A stretch of 9,227 nt of DNA from CAZDDY01 sp964504455 (GTDB lineage: Bacteria; Patescibacteriota; Minisyncoccia; Phycocordibacterales; UBA9973), in NCBI GenBank assembly GCA_964504455.1, contig CAZDDY010000021.1:1-9227 (forward strand), given 5' to 3'. The position numbers and the translations under genes were made by a program. Numbering within the stretch: position 1 is the stretch's first letter; each line of letters begins with the position of its first letter. The notes under the pieces were generated by a model that saw only the letters and a list, made by a program, of their open reading frames with translations, had not been told where the DNA came from and ran no database searches. Positions 1-5,742 of this stretch are shown one piece after another.

Positions 1-2151
1 GGTGCAGACCTAGAAGCAGAAGAGGTAACAGAGAAAATTCTAGATGCATTACTTGTTATAAAGAAAGAAAAAAAGCTCAAGGTGTATATTCCCAACGTTG
101 AGACTATTCAAGATGTTGTTGAAAACGAACTTATAGCTTCAGGATATATTCAAACCGCAAAGGCATATATTGTATATAGAAAAGAAAGAACACTCATCAG
201 AGAAAAAGTTGGATTTGTCCCAGAGAAAATTAAGGAACTCGTGTCTGAGAGTAAAAAATATTTTAGAAACTCATTAGCTGAGTTTGTATATTATCGCTCA
301 TATGCAAAATGGATAGATGAAGAAGGTAGGCGAGAAACCTGGATTGAGACAGTAGGGAGATACATTTCTTTTATGAAAGATTCTTTAGGTTCTAAGCTCT
401 CAGAGGCTGAGTATGCAGAGATAGAAGAGGCTATTCGCAGGCAAGATGTTATGCCATCAATGAGGTTGCTCCAGTTTGCAGGTAAGGCTGCACGAAAAAC
501 GAATGTCTGTGCCTATAATTGCTCATTTATCGCACCCCGCTGTTTTCAGGATTTTGCAGAAATAATGTATATCTCGATGTGCGGAACAGGTGTTGGGTGG
601 TCAGTTGAGAGTGAGAATATTCAAGCACTACCACAGATACAGAAGCAGTCAGGTAAAATTCTACCAACGTACGTTATTCCTGATAGCAAAGAGGGCTGGG
701 CTGATGCATTTTCTTTTGGTATGAAAACTTGGTTTGAAGGGGCTGATGTCTCGTTTGATTACTCGCATATACGTCCTGCAGGCGCACGCCTAAAGATTAT
801 GGGTGGTAAGAGTTCAGGACCAGGCCCCATTAAACTTTTGCTTGAATTTACTCGAGAAAGAATATTACGTCGCCAAGGTAGACATCTTTCTAATCTTGAT
901 GCTCACGATATTATCTGCAAGATCGGTGAATGTGTTGTTGCAGGAGGTGTACGACGAAGCGCAATGATTTCCTTGTCCGATTTAGATGATGAAGCAATTC
1001 GTGATGCAAAGAAAGGCCAATTTTATATTACCGAAGGACAACGAATGCTTGCAAACAATTCCGCAGTCTATACATCAAAGCCATCAAACAATGAATTTCT
1101 TGATGAGTGGATTGCCCTTATGAAAAGTGGCAGTGGCGAAAGAGGAATATTTAATAGAGGTGGTTTGGTCAAAACACTTCCAAAAAGAAGACTCTCTCAA
1201 TGGAAAGATGCCAAGTATCCATCATGGGGGACTAATCCGTGCGGAGAAATAATTTTGCAATCAAAGCAATTCTGCAATCTATCAGAAGTAATTGCACGAA
1301 AAGAAGACACTGAAGAGACGCTCATGAGAAAAATAAAAATAGCGACAATTTTAGGTACGTATCAATCAACACTCACATATTTTCCATACCTTTCAAGAGA
1401 ATGGAAGAAAAATTGTGAGAAAGAAAGATTGCTCGGAGTCTCCGTGACTGGTCAGTGGGACTCAGAAGTTGCTCGACAACCAAAAGTTCTTGAGAAATTA
1501 AAATCAGTGGCAGTTGAAACAAATAAAAAATATGCAAAACGTTTCAACATAACCCAATCTACCTGTGTTACTTGTGTGAAGCCATCCGGAACAGTCTCGC
1601 AGACAGTTGATTGCGCCTCAGGTATGCATCCACGTCATGCGCCATACTATATTCGCCGTATTCGAATTTCCAGCACGGATTCACTTTTTAAAATGCTTAA
1701 AGACCAAGGTGTGCCACATTTTCCAGAAGTAGGACAGACCTATGAAAATGCGACAACCTTTGTATTTGAATTTCCAGTGAAATCACCAGAAGGGGCTATT
1801 TGTCGTGATGATATTGGTGCAATAGACCAGCTAGAGCATTGGAAGGTGGTAAAGGAGCATTATACGGAGCACAATCCATCAGTGACCATCTCTGTTGCGG
1901 AAGATGAGTGGATAGATGTGGCACATTGGGTCTATAAGAATTGGGATCTTGTCGGAGGGCTTTCTTTCTTACCAAAAAGCAATCACGTCTACCAACTTGC
2001 GCCCTATGAGGCAATATCAAAAGAGAAGTACGAAGAAATGGTAAAAAATCTTGGAGAATTAGATTTTTCTAAGATTGTGACATATGAGCATGAAGACGAA
2101 ACTGAGGTAAAAAAAGAACTCGCCTGTGTCGGAGGGCTTTGTGAAATATAG
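1..2151 (+). CDS. nrdJ: Adenosylcobalamin-dependent ribonucleoside-triphosphate reductase (class II RNR), 5' end outside the window
   Basis: The enzyme reduces ribonucleotides to deoxyribonucleotides in the cytoplasm using a B12-derived radical. The reading frame is open to base 1, so the GTG at 82 is internal; 716 residues are visible. The first ~65 visible residues (ending ...AKAYIVYRKERTLIRE) look like the end of an ATP-cone, the dATP/ATP activity switch. Counting from the GTG, NPCGEI contains Cys387 (thiyl-radical position) and CNLSE contains Cys398; their spacing of 11 matches C408/C419 of the Lactobacillus leichmannii enzyme. The partner redox cysteine should be in NVCAYNC (Cys143/147). 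A PSGTVS phosphate-binding motif lies at 1582-1599, and the C-terminal CVGGLC is the CX4C pair that re-reduces the active site. Visible length fits the ~740-residue family, leaving no room for the inteins often seen in RNRs. An adenosyltransferase follows after 3 nt. Class assignment is firm. Confidence 0.95.
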   Translation, partial: GADLEAEEVTEKILDALLVIKKEKKLKVYIPNVETIQDVVENELIASGYIQTAKAYIVYRKERTLIREKVGFVPEKIKELVSESKKYFRNSLAEFVYYRSYAKWIDEEGRRETWIETVGRYISFMKDSLGSKLSEAEYAEIEEAIRRQDVMPSMRLLQFAGKAARKTNVCAYNCSFIAPRCFQDFAEIMYISMCGTGVGWSVESENIQALPQIQKQSGKILPTYVIPDSKEGWADAFSFGMKTWFEGADVSFDYSHIRPAGARLKIMGGKSSGPGPIKLLLEFTRERILRRQGRHLSNLDAHDIICKIGECVVAGGVRRSAMISLSDLDDEAIRDAKKGQFYITEGQRMLANNSAVYTSKPSNNEFLDEWIALMKSGSGERGIFNRGGLVKTLPKRRLSQWKDAKYPSWGTNPCGEIILQSKQFCNLSEVIARKEDTEETLMRKIKIATILGTYQSTLTYFPYLSREWKKNCEKERLLGVSVTGQWDSEVARQPKVLEKLKSVAVETNKKYAKRFNITQSTCVTCVKPSGTVSQTVDCASGMHPRHAPYYIRRIRISSTDSLFKMLKDQGVPHFPEVGQTYENATTFVFEFPVKSPEGAICRDDIGAIDQLEHWKVVKEHYTEHNPSVTISVAEDEWIDVAHWVYKNWDLVGGLSFLPKSNHVYQLAPYEAISKEKYEEMVKNLGELDFSKIVTYEHEDETEVKKELACVGGLCEI

Positions 2152-2154
2152 AAT

Positions 2155-2727
2155 ATGTTATACACAAAAAAAGGAGACAAAGGGACATCAAAATTATTTG
2201 ATTGCAAAGAAGGGGAGAGAATAGGCAAAGACGCTTTTGTGTTTGAAGTTCTTGGATCCCTAGATGAATTAAATTCTTCATTAGGATTCGCACGAGCACT
2301 TTCGCACAAAGAATCTGTATATATTCACATTGAGAATAAAAAGAATTCTTTTGAAAGTATTTTAGAATCATTCCAAAATATTCTTTTCTCTATCCAAGCT
2401 GAGATTGGAGGTTCAAATATACATCCAAAAGAGGAGCATGTTGTCTTTCTCGAAAATGTAATTTACGAAATTGAACTTCTCATTCCTCCTGTAAAATCTT
2501 TTGTTGTATCGGGGGGCTCACTTATAGGGTCTTATCTTGATGTTGTGAGAACTGTTGCAAGAAGGACTGAACGGCACGTTGTTATATTGCGTAATACTAA
2601 GGAGAGAGTCGTATCCGATAACTCTGTTGTCTTTCTGAATCGTCTCTCAAGCGCTCTGTATGCAATGGCGCGATTAGCGAATTATGCATTAGGACACACT
2701 GAAACAGGACCAAAATATAGTGTGTAG
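2155..2727 (+). CDS. PduO-type ATP:cob(I)alamin adenosyltransferase
   Basis: The enzyme transfers the adenosyl group of ATP to cob(I)alamin, producing adenosylcobalamin. The 190-residue length is normal for the PduO/MMAB family. The N-terminal YTKKGDKGTS (residues 3-12) is the family's ATP-binding signature, DELN (37-40) follows, and the RTVARRTER helix (132-140) and LNRLSSALY (161-169) are the typical substrate-binding C-terminal segments. It starts 3 nt after the reductase stop codon, so the two are almost certainly co-transcribed; the reductase is the obvious consumer of the product. The nearest GGAGG-like sequence (2131-2136) is too far upstream to be a normal ribosome binding site, so translation may be coupled. 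No corrinoid synthesis gene is visible, which fits salvage of exogenous B12 (inference). Confidence 0.94.
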   Translation: MLYTKKGDKGTSKLFDCKEGERIGKDAFVFEVLGSLDELNSSLGFARALSHKESVYIHIENKKNSFESILESFQNILFSIQAEIGGSNIHPKEEHVVFLENVIYEIELLIPPVKSFVVSGGSLIGSYLDVVRTVARRTERHVVILRNTKERVVSDNSVVFLNRLSSALYAMARLANYALGHTETGPKYSV

Positions 2728-2765
2728 TTGTTTTTTGAATGTAGTTGTTGCATACTTTAGAAACT

Positions 2766-3083
2766 ATGAAACCAAAGACTGTGAAGAAAATTAAACAGCC
2801 TCTTCCACGAGTAGCATATGAGAGGAACGCTGGTATTTATAAAATTCTTGCCAATTCAAAAAGACTTGAAATTTTAAACTTACTTCGAGAACAAGAAATG
2901 TCAGTTGAACAGCTTATTCAAACACTAGGCATCAGTAAGGCCAATGTCTCTCAACATCTTGCACTTCTTCGTCATGCAAAGCTTGTGACCGTACACAGAA
3001 AAGGACTGAATGGTTTCTACAACATTATTGACCCTCGCATTGTCGAGCCGTGTAGAATCCTACACCAACTCTCAGCAAAATAA
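2766..3083 (+). CDS. ArsR-family winged-helix transcriptional regulator
   Basis: A 105-residue DNA-binding protein with one ArsR-type winged helix-turn-helix. The segment NSKRLEILNLLREQEMSVEQL (about 30-50) leads into the recognition helix SKANVSQHLALLR (57-69), and the wing HRKGLNGFYNI (77-87) is followed by DPRIVEPC. There is no CXC metal-binding motif on the recognition-helix region as in ArsR/SmtB metal sensors, and the only cysteine is Cys96, so metal sensing is unlikely; the sequence is closer to the NVSQHL sub-group that includes redox/sulfur sensors (family resemblance, not proof). I chose ATG 2766; an in-frame TTG at 2745 would add 7 residues. Neither start has a clear Shine-Dalgarno. 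It lies 38 nt after the adenosyltransferase on the same strand, so it may belong to the B12/RNR operon, but its target is unknown. Confidence 0.88.
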   Translation: MKPKTVKKIKQPLPRVAYERNAGIYKILANSKRLEILNLLREQEMSVEQLIQTLGISKANVSQHLALLRHAKLVTVHRKGLNGFYNIIDPRIVEPCRILHQLSAK

Positions 3084-3104
3084 TTATTTTTTTCAAGCAT
3101 CTTT

Positions 3105-3121
3105 ACTTACTTTTTGTAAGT
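3105..3121. terminator. Small hairpin between converging genes, possible weak terminator
   Basis: ACTTAC, a T5 loop and GTAAGT form a 6-bp stem between the stop codons of the plus-strand regulator (3083) and the minus-strand gene (3123). There is no T-run after the stem on either strand, so intrinsic termination is doubtful. The position between convergent genes is the main argument. Confidence 0.3.
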
Positions 3122-3122
3122 C

Positions 3123-3701
3123 TCATCTTGATTCACCTTCAAAATCTTGAACCACTTCACCGAATTGCATAGTAGTCGGGTCAAGCTTTAGAAACAAATT
3201 TTTATTAATGGATGGTTCTGCTGTAAAGGGTTTATCAGGCTGACGAACAAAATAATTAACGACAATAACATTTTCCCTATTCGTACCCATTGCGGTTTCT
3301 CCTTCGTCCATGTGAATATTTTGCGGAGATATGCGATCACCAAGAAATAACGCGTGTGAGCCAACATATCCATTCTCGGTATTTAAAGCTGCGACAACAT
3401 AATAAAATAAACCACTTCCGCCAGTTTCTTGAGTCAAAAGAAAAATAACATCTTCTTTGCTGTCATCATTCAGATCATGCGTAACCTCATTGTCGAAGTA
3501 ACGAGTAATGATTTTTGTTGCTGACCCTGAGGTGTCTTCAATTTCAGATAGTCCGTTTGTTAACTTAATGGGCTTTCCGTCGATAATATATGTCGCATTT
3601 TTATGGTCAAGCGCAAAAAAGTCTTTTTCTCTCTGAGAAAAATAGAAATATCCCCAAAGAGCAACAATGATGACTGTGAAAAAGATAATGTATTTTTTCA
3701 T
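3123..3701 (-). CDS. Membrane-anchored conserved hypothetical protein
   Basis: A 192-residue protein of unknown function. An N-terminal hydrophobic segment (MKKYIIFFTVIIVALWGYFYF) would be a membrane anchor or uncleaved signal, placing the rest outside the membrane. The body has the pattern NATYIIDGKPIKLTNGLSE, then ITRYFDNEVTHDLNDDSKEDVIFLLTQETGGSGLFYYVVAALN, then LGDRISPQNIHMDEGE; I recognise this as a recurrent Parcubacteria-type hypothetical family, and the DLNDDSKEDV stretch resembles the D-rich loops of FG-GAP/calcium-binding repeats. Start: an in-frame ATG at 3752 would add 17 hydrophilic residues before the hydrophobic segment. The ATG at 3701 puts MKK directly ahead of it, as expected for an export signal, so I prefer it. 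No Shine-Dalgarno is evident. A TATAAC (about 3758-3763) could be its -10 box, but no convincing -35 is seen. Confidence 0.78.
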   Translation of the reverse strand: MKKYIIFFTVIIVALWGYFYFSQREKDFFALDHKNATYIIDGKPIKLTNGLSEIEDTSGSATKIITRYFDNEVTHDLNDDSKEDVIFLLTQETGGSGLFYYVVAALNTENGYVGSHALFLGDRISPQNIHMDEGETAMGTNRENVIVVNYFVRQPDKPFTAEPSINKNLFLKLDPTTMQFGEVVQDFEGESR

Positions 3702-3790
3702 ATCTATTTTAATTTCGTGCTGGCCATCTCGGTCGCGGAATTGTGTCACCAACTGTTATAAGGACATTTTAGCACGCCTTCTACTCATTC

Positions 3791-3810
3791 ACTGACCCGT
3801 CTCGGTCAGT
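3791..3810. repeat. 7-bp inverted repeat just upstream of the lipoprotein promoter
   Basis: ACTGACC, a 6-nt loop CGTCTC and GGTCAGT form a perfect 7-bp stem ending 9 nt before the -35 box at 3820. The 16-bp core TGACCCGTCTCGGTCA recurs with two differences at 4886-4901. It could be an operator or the arm of a dispersed repeat; there is no T-run after it, so it is not a typical terminator. Confidence 0.5.
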
Positions 3811-3819
3811 CGATGTTGC

Positions 3820-3848
3820 TTGACATAATACAAAAATATATGTAAATT
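3820..3848 (+). promoter_or_regulatory. Sigma70-type promoter of the lipoprotein gene
   Basis: A perfect -35 box TTGACA (3820-3825) is followed after exactly 17 nt by TAAATT (3843-3848), matching TATAAT at four of six positions. Transcription would begin near 3855, leaving a leader of about 17 nt with no Shine-Dalgarno before the ATG at 3872. Confidence 0.6.
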
Positions 3849-3871
3849 ATGACCAAACAAAAAAATAACCA

Positions 3872-4267
3872 ATGAAGAAGCTCCTTTCAGTTTGCACCCT
3901 GCTCGTAGTACTTGCAGGCTGTGCCAAAAAAGAAAAATCGCCCCAAATTATCGAGGGTAAGGTTGTCGGTGTCTCGATCTTCGTGAACACTGAAAAGAAA
4001 CAGATCGTAACTTCTGCGACCATCCAGGACAGTACGGGTAAAAATTACGAGGCCCGCATTTCCGCCGTTGCCGCAAAGGAAATGTTTGAGAAGGTCGAGT
4101 CCAATTTCCAGATGGTCGAGCCTAATACTTATGTCAGGCTTGAGAAAGGAAACGATGAGTACTTCTCTTACACCATCAAAGAAACGGCCGTGATGGATTA
4201 TGACCATGGAACGCCGCCCTGCTTTGTTTTCCAAAGCGACAAGAAAATTGCCGGTTACTACAAATAA
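3872..4267 (+). CDS. Small predicted lipoprotein, function unknown
   Basis: A 131-residue protein with a lipoprotein signal: MKKLLSVCTLLVVLAGC has a positive start, a hydrophobic core and a lipobox LAGC, so Cys17 would be lipidated and the mature protein anchored on the outer face of a membrane. The rest (EGKVVGVSIFVNTEKKQIV..., SATIQDSTGKNYEARISA) looks like a small beta-rich domain that I cannot assign. A second cysteine lies in GTPPCFVF near the C-terminus. The gene has its own promoter upstream and a strong terminator downstream, so it is a self-contained unit. Hand-counted G+C over 3901-4260 is 169/360 (47%), against about 33% over 6001-6180 in the minus-strand operon; many codons end in C or G. 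This suggests recent acquisition from a less AT-rich donor. Confidence 0.8.
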   Translation: MKKLLSVCTLLVVLAGCAKKEKSPQIIEGKVVGVSIFVNTEKKQIVTSATIQDSTGKNYEARISAVAAKEMFEKVESNFQMVEPNTYVRLEKGNDEYFSYTIKETAVMDYDHGTPPCFVFQSDKKIAGYYK

Positions 4268-4290
4268 CGAGTATCCTGCACTATTCCCAG

Positions 4291-4328
4291 AGAGCAGTCG
4301 AATCATTTCGATTGATCTCTTTTATTTT
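4291..4328 (+). terminator. Rho-independent terminator of the lipoprotein gene
   Basis: CAGTCGAA (4295-4302), loop TCAT, TTCGATTG (4307-4314) form an 8-bp stem with one G-T pair. AGAG (4291-4294) also pairs with CTCT (4317-4320) across a 2-nt bulge, and TTTATTTT follows. It lies 23 nt after the stop codon. Confidence 0.72.
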
Positions 4329-4370
4329 GGATATATGAGGTGTCTCGGTCACCCGAACTGCACTCAAAGT

Positions 4371-4396
4371 TGCTGGTGATCTAGGACTCTCACCAA
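4371..4396 (-). other. Degenerate tRNA-3'-end-like sequence
   Basis: Aligned without gaps to the 3' end of the tRNA-Gln in the same orientation (plus-strand 6861-6886), 17 of 26 positions agree, including TGCTG at the acceptor end and GGACTC in the T-arm. The T-loop core is mutated and I find no matching 5' half, so it is not a working tRNA. It may be a relic attachment site or decayed tRNA, or a chance match. Confidence 0.25.
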
Positions 4397-4449
4397 TTCT
4401 GGTCTGGTACTTATATTATATAATTATTTTGTTAAAAAATTCTAGATTT

Positions 4450-4466
4450 TAGTTCGAGACTCAGAA
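4450..4466 (+). repeat. Left arm of an imperfect inverted repeat flanking the cupin gene
   Basis: This 17-nt segment starts TAGTTCGAG and ends AGAA. It matches the reverse complement of 4828-4844 at 14 of 17 positions. Its GTTCGAG core resembles a tRNA T-arm. Confidence 0.45.
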
Positions 4467-4480
4467 GGGTCAAGTAAGGC

Positions 4481-4819
4481 TTACTTATAAACTCGCACAA
4501 AGATATATTCATGTTCTTCTTCAGATTGATTTTCAATTTCATGAAAAATACCATCGGGAAATACAAATACGTCTCCTGGTACATAATGATATGTACCATC
4601 TTCATCTCGCACAGTTCCTTCACCTTTCAGAACAAGCATTACTTCGTTCATTTTTTCATGTGAATGCCATGAAAATTTTGCACCTGCTGGTAAAAATCCA
4701 TAAGTCATACCTTGGACATTTTTCATTTCGTTATCAGCTAATAACAACTTACGACTACCACTGCCACCGTGAGCATCTTCCCGTATTAGAATTTCATGTG
4801 ATTTCTTTGTGATTTTCAT
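4481..4819 (-). CDS. Single-domain cupin protein
   Basis: A 112-residue cupin beta-barrel protein, expected to be cytoplasmic and metal-binding. Both cupin signatures are complete. Motif 1, G(X)5HXH(X)4E(X)6G, reads G-AKFSW-HSH-EKMN-E-VMLVLK-G (about residues 46-70); motif 2, G(X)5PXG(X)2H(X)3N, reads GDVFVFPDGIFHEIEN (about 82-97). The three histidines and the glutamate would bind Fe, Mn or another divalent metal. Substrate and reaction cannot be told from sequence: small cupins include isomerases, dioxygenases and ligand-binding proteins. The gene stands alone, on the opposite strand to the lipoprotein, and is bracketed by an imperfect 17-bp inverted repeat (4450-4466 and 4828-4844). A small hairpin, AAGTAA-GGC-TTACTT, overlaps its stop codon but has no T-run. 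Confidence 0.9.
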   Translation of the reverse strand: MKITKKSHEILIREDAHGGSGSRKLLLADNEMKNVQGMTYGFLPAGAKFSWHSHEKMNEVMLVLKGEGTVRDEDGTYHYVPGDVFVFPDGIFHEIENQSEEEHEYIFVRVYK

Positions 4820-4827
4820 TTTTTTAA

Positions 4828-4844
4828 TTCTAGGACTCGAACTA
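4828..4844 (-). repeat. Right arm of an imperfect inverted repeat flanking the cupin gene
   Basis: TTCTAGGACTCGAACTA on the plus strand. Read on the minus strand it begins TAGTTCGAG and pairs with 4450-4466 (14 of 17). It lies 9 bp upstream of the cupin start codon and shares CTAGGACTC with 4381-4389. Confidence 0.45.
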
Positions 4845-4885
4845 GGAATGTGTTGATAAATATAGATATCTTAATATTAGCATTT

Positions 4886-4901
4886 TGACCCGTTTAGGTC
4901 A
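4886..4901. repeat. Second copy of the TGACC/GGTCA hairpin
   Basis: TGACC, loop CGTTTA, GGTCA: a 5-bp stem matching 14 of 16 bases of 3793-3808. On the plus strand it is followed by TTTTTATAGTTTT (4902-4914), so it could act as a weak plus-strand terminator, though no plus-strand gene ends nearby. Confidence 0.45.
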
Positions 4902-5118
4902 TTTTTATAGTTTTCTAAATGACCCTTACACCACATGATGTGTCGTGGTCGTTAGTACCTAAAACTTGTTTGCTGTGTCTCCTGAACAAAATCCGAACTT
5001 TTTTCCAACAAAATCCTGATTCGGAATTCTAAAAAAGGACTCGGCATGGCGAAACAATTTTTCTGGGGTTTTGGATTCGCTTCACATTTCTTTTCGGAAT
5101 TTGGGGCGGACAGGAAAT

Positions 5119-5135
5119 ACAAAATTAAATTTTGT
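5119..5135. repeat. 17-bp palindrome over the stop codon of the HEPN-like gene
   Basis: ACAAAATT-A-AATTTTGT is a perfect palindrome with a 1-nt centre, with the TAA stop at its middle. It could fold at the mRNA 3' end but has no T-run, so its role as a terminator is uncertain. Confidence 0.4.
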
Positions 5136-5739
5136 CAGAAATTTTATTTGGATCTTTTTCCCACATCCACTCAATGTCAATTTCTTTTCTCCTCATCGTC
5201 TCACCTCTGTCTAAATTCATATAAACAAGTTCAATTTCTCGTTTTAGATTTTCCACATTATCAAACCATGCTGATGAGTTATCGATCTTGGAACTTAATT
5301 CATTATAAAGTTTTTCAAGGTTAGAAAAGAAATTGTCTAAATCATCAATACTGGGAATTACAATTTCCTTCGGATCAATTTGAATATTTCTGTGTGCAAA
5401 TATATTGTCTCTAGCTTTTTTAAGAGCGTCTATTACTTTTTTATTTTCATTAAAAAATTTATTGTAAAGAGTTTTATCGACTTTTTCTAAAGACATTGAA
5501 TCTGATCTTTTATCAAAAACATGGCAAATTAGCATTATAAAAGAAATTAAAAAAGCCCTGTCGGTCAAAGTAAAAAAAGATCCAACCTGTTTTTGAATGG
5601 ACACATATCTTTCTGCCATTTCTTTCGAAACAATTCCATTAGATCTCGCATGGCAAATCATTTTCCAGCCAGTATAATGACTTTTAGCTTCAAAAATATT
5701 ACCGAGAAAATATTTAATTATTAGCTTTTCTTTTTCCAT
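5125..5739 (-). CDS. HEPN-domain protein, AbiU2-like
   Basis: A 204-residue, mainly helical protein. Residues 105-118 (ALKKARDNIFAHRN) carry R110-X5-H116, which fits the RX4-6H signature of HEPN ribonucleases, and the 'KxRDxxFAHRN' form is what I associate with the AbiU2-type HEPN group, linked to phage abortive infection in other bacteria. The N-terminal half (HYTGWKMICHARSN, TDRAFLISFIMLICHVFDKRSDSMS) would supply the other helices of the bundle. Residues 132-175 look like a coiled-coil-prone helical stretch. The start codon is 3 nt after the stop of the inositol-monophosphatase-like gene, so it is the last gene of a three-gene minus-strand unit. No nucleotidyltransferase (MNT) partner, typical of HEPN toxin-antitoxin pairs, is next to it. 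RNase activity is inferred from the motif only. Confidence 0.7.
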   Translation of the reverse strand: MEKEKLIIKYFLGNIFEAKSHYTGWKMICHARSNGIVSKEMAERYVSIQKQVGSFFTLTDRAFLISFIMLICHVFDKRSDSMSLEKVDKTLYNKFFNENKKVIDALKKARDNIFAHRNIQIDPKEIVIPSIDDLDNFFSNLEKLYNELSSKIDNSSAWFDNVENLKREIELVYMNLDRGETMRRKEIDIEWMWEKDPNKISDKI

Positions 5740-5742
5740 AAT

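Larger units (their letters stand above)
4820..5124. other. 305-bp gap without a convincing gene
   Basis: The gap contains the right arm of the cupin-flanking repeat, a hairpin at 4886-4901, and a tract at 4981-5115 with two copies of AACAAAATCC (4985-4994 and 5007-5016, 22 bp apart) and a TCCGAA/TTCGGA inverted pair (4992-4997, 5020-5025). An ORF with a good ribosome-binding-site spacing (AAGGA at 5034-5038, ATG 5046) starts MAKQFFWGFGFASHFFSEFG. After about 30 codons it runs antisense through the neighbouring gene, so I do not call it as a gene; its first part may be a remnant of something conserved. No promoter was convincing. Confidence 0.5.

Noticed and set aside
82..2151. GTG at 82 as the start of the reductase gene
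   Set aside because: The frame is open to base 1 and the residues before it continue an ATP-cone, so the true start is upstream of the window.
1..2151. Intein or intron within the ribonucleotide reductase gene
   Set aside because: RNR genes often carry them, but the cysteine spacing (387/398) and total length fit an uninterrupted enzyme.
3702..3752. Longer start (ATG 3752) for the minus-strand hypothetical
   Set aside because: It would put 17 hydrophilic residues ahead of a typical MKK-plus-hydrophobic export signal; part of it reads through a CTCGGTC repeat word.
4339..4452. Short ORF reading GVSVTRTALKVAGDLG after the lipoprotein terminator
   Set aside because: It has no start codon or ribosome binding site, and its sequence resembles an antisense reading of a tRNA 3' end.
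4980..5030. CRISPR array or integron attC site from the repeated AACAAAATCC
   Set aside because: There are only two copies with 22-bp periodicity, no spacer pattern, no cas or integrase gene, and no paired RYYYAAC/GTTRRRY core.
5046..5324. 92-aa plus-strand ORF as a gene
   Set aside because: About 70% of it is antisense to the HEPN-like gene; only its start region is of interest, and it is reported as a finding instead.
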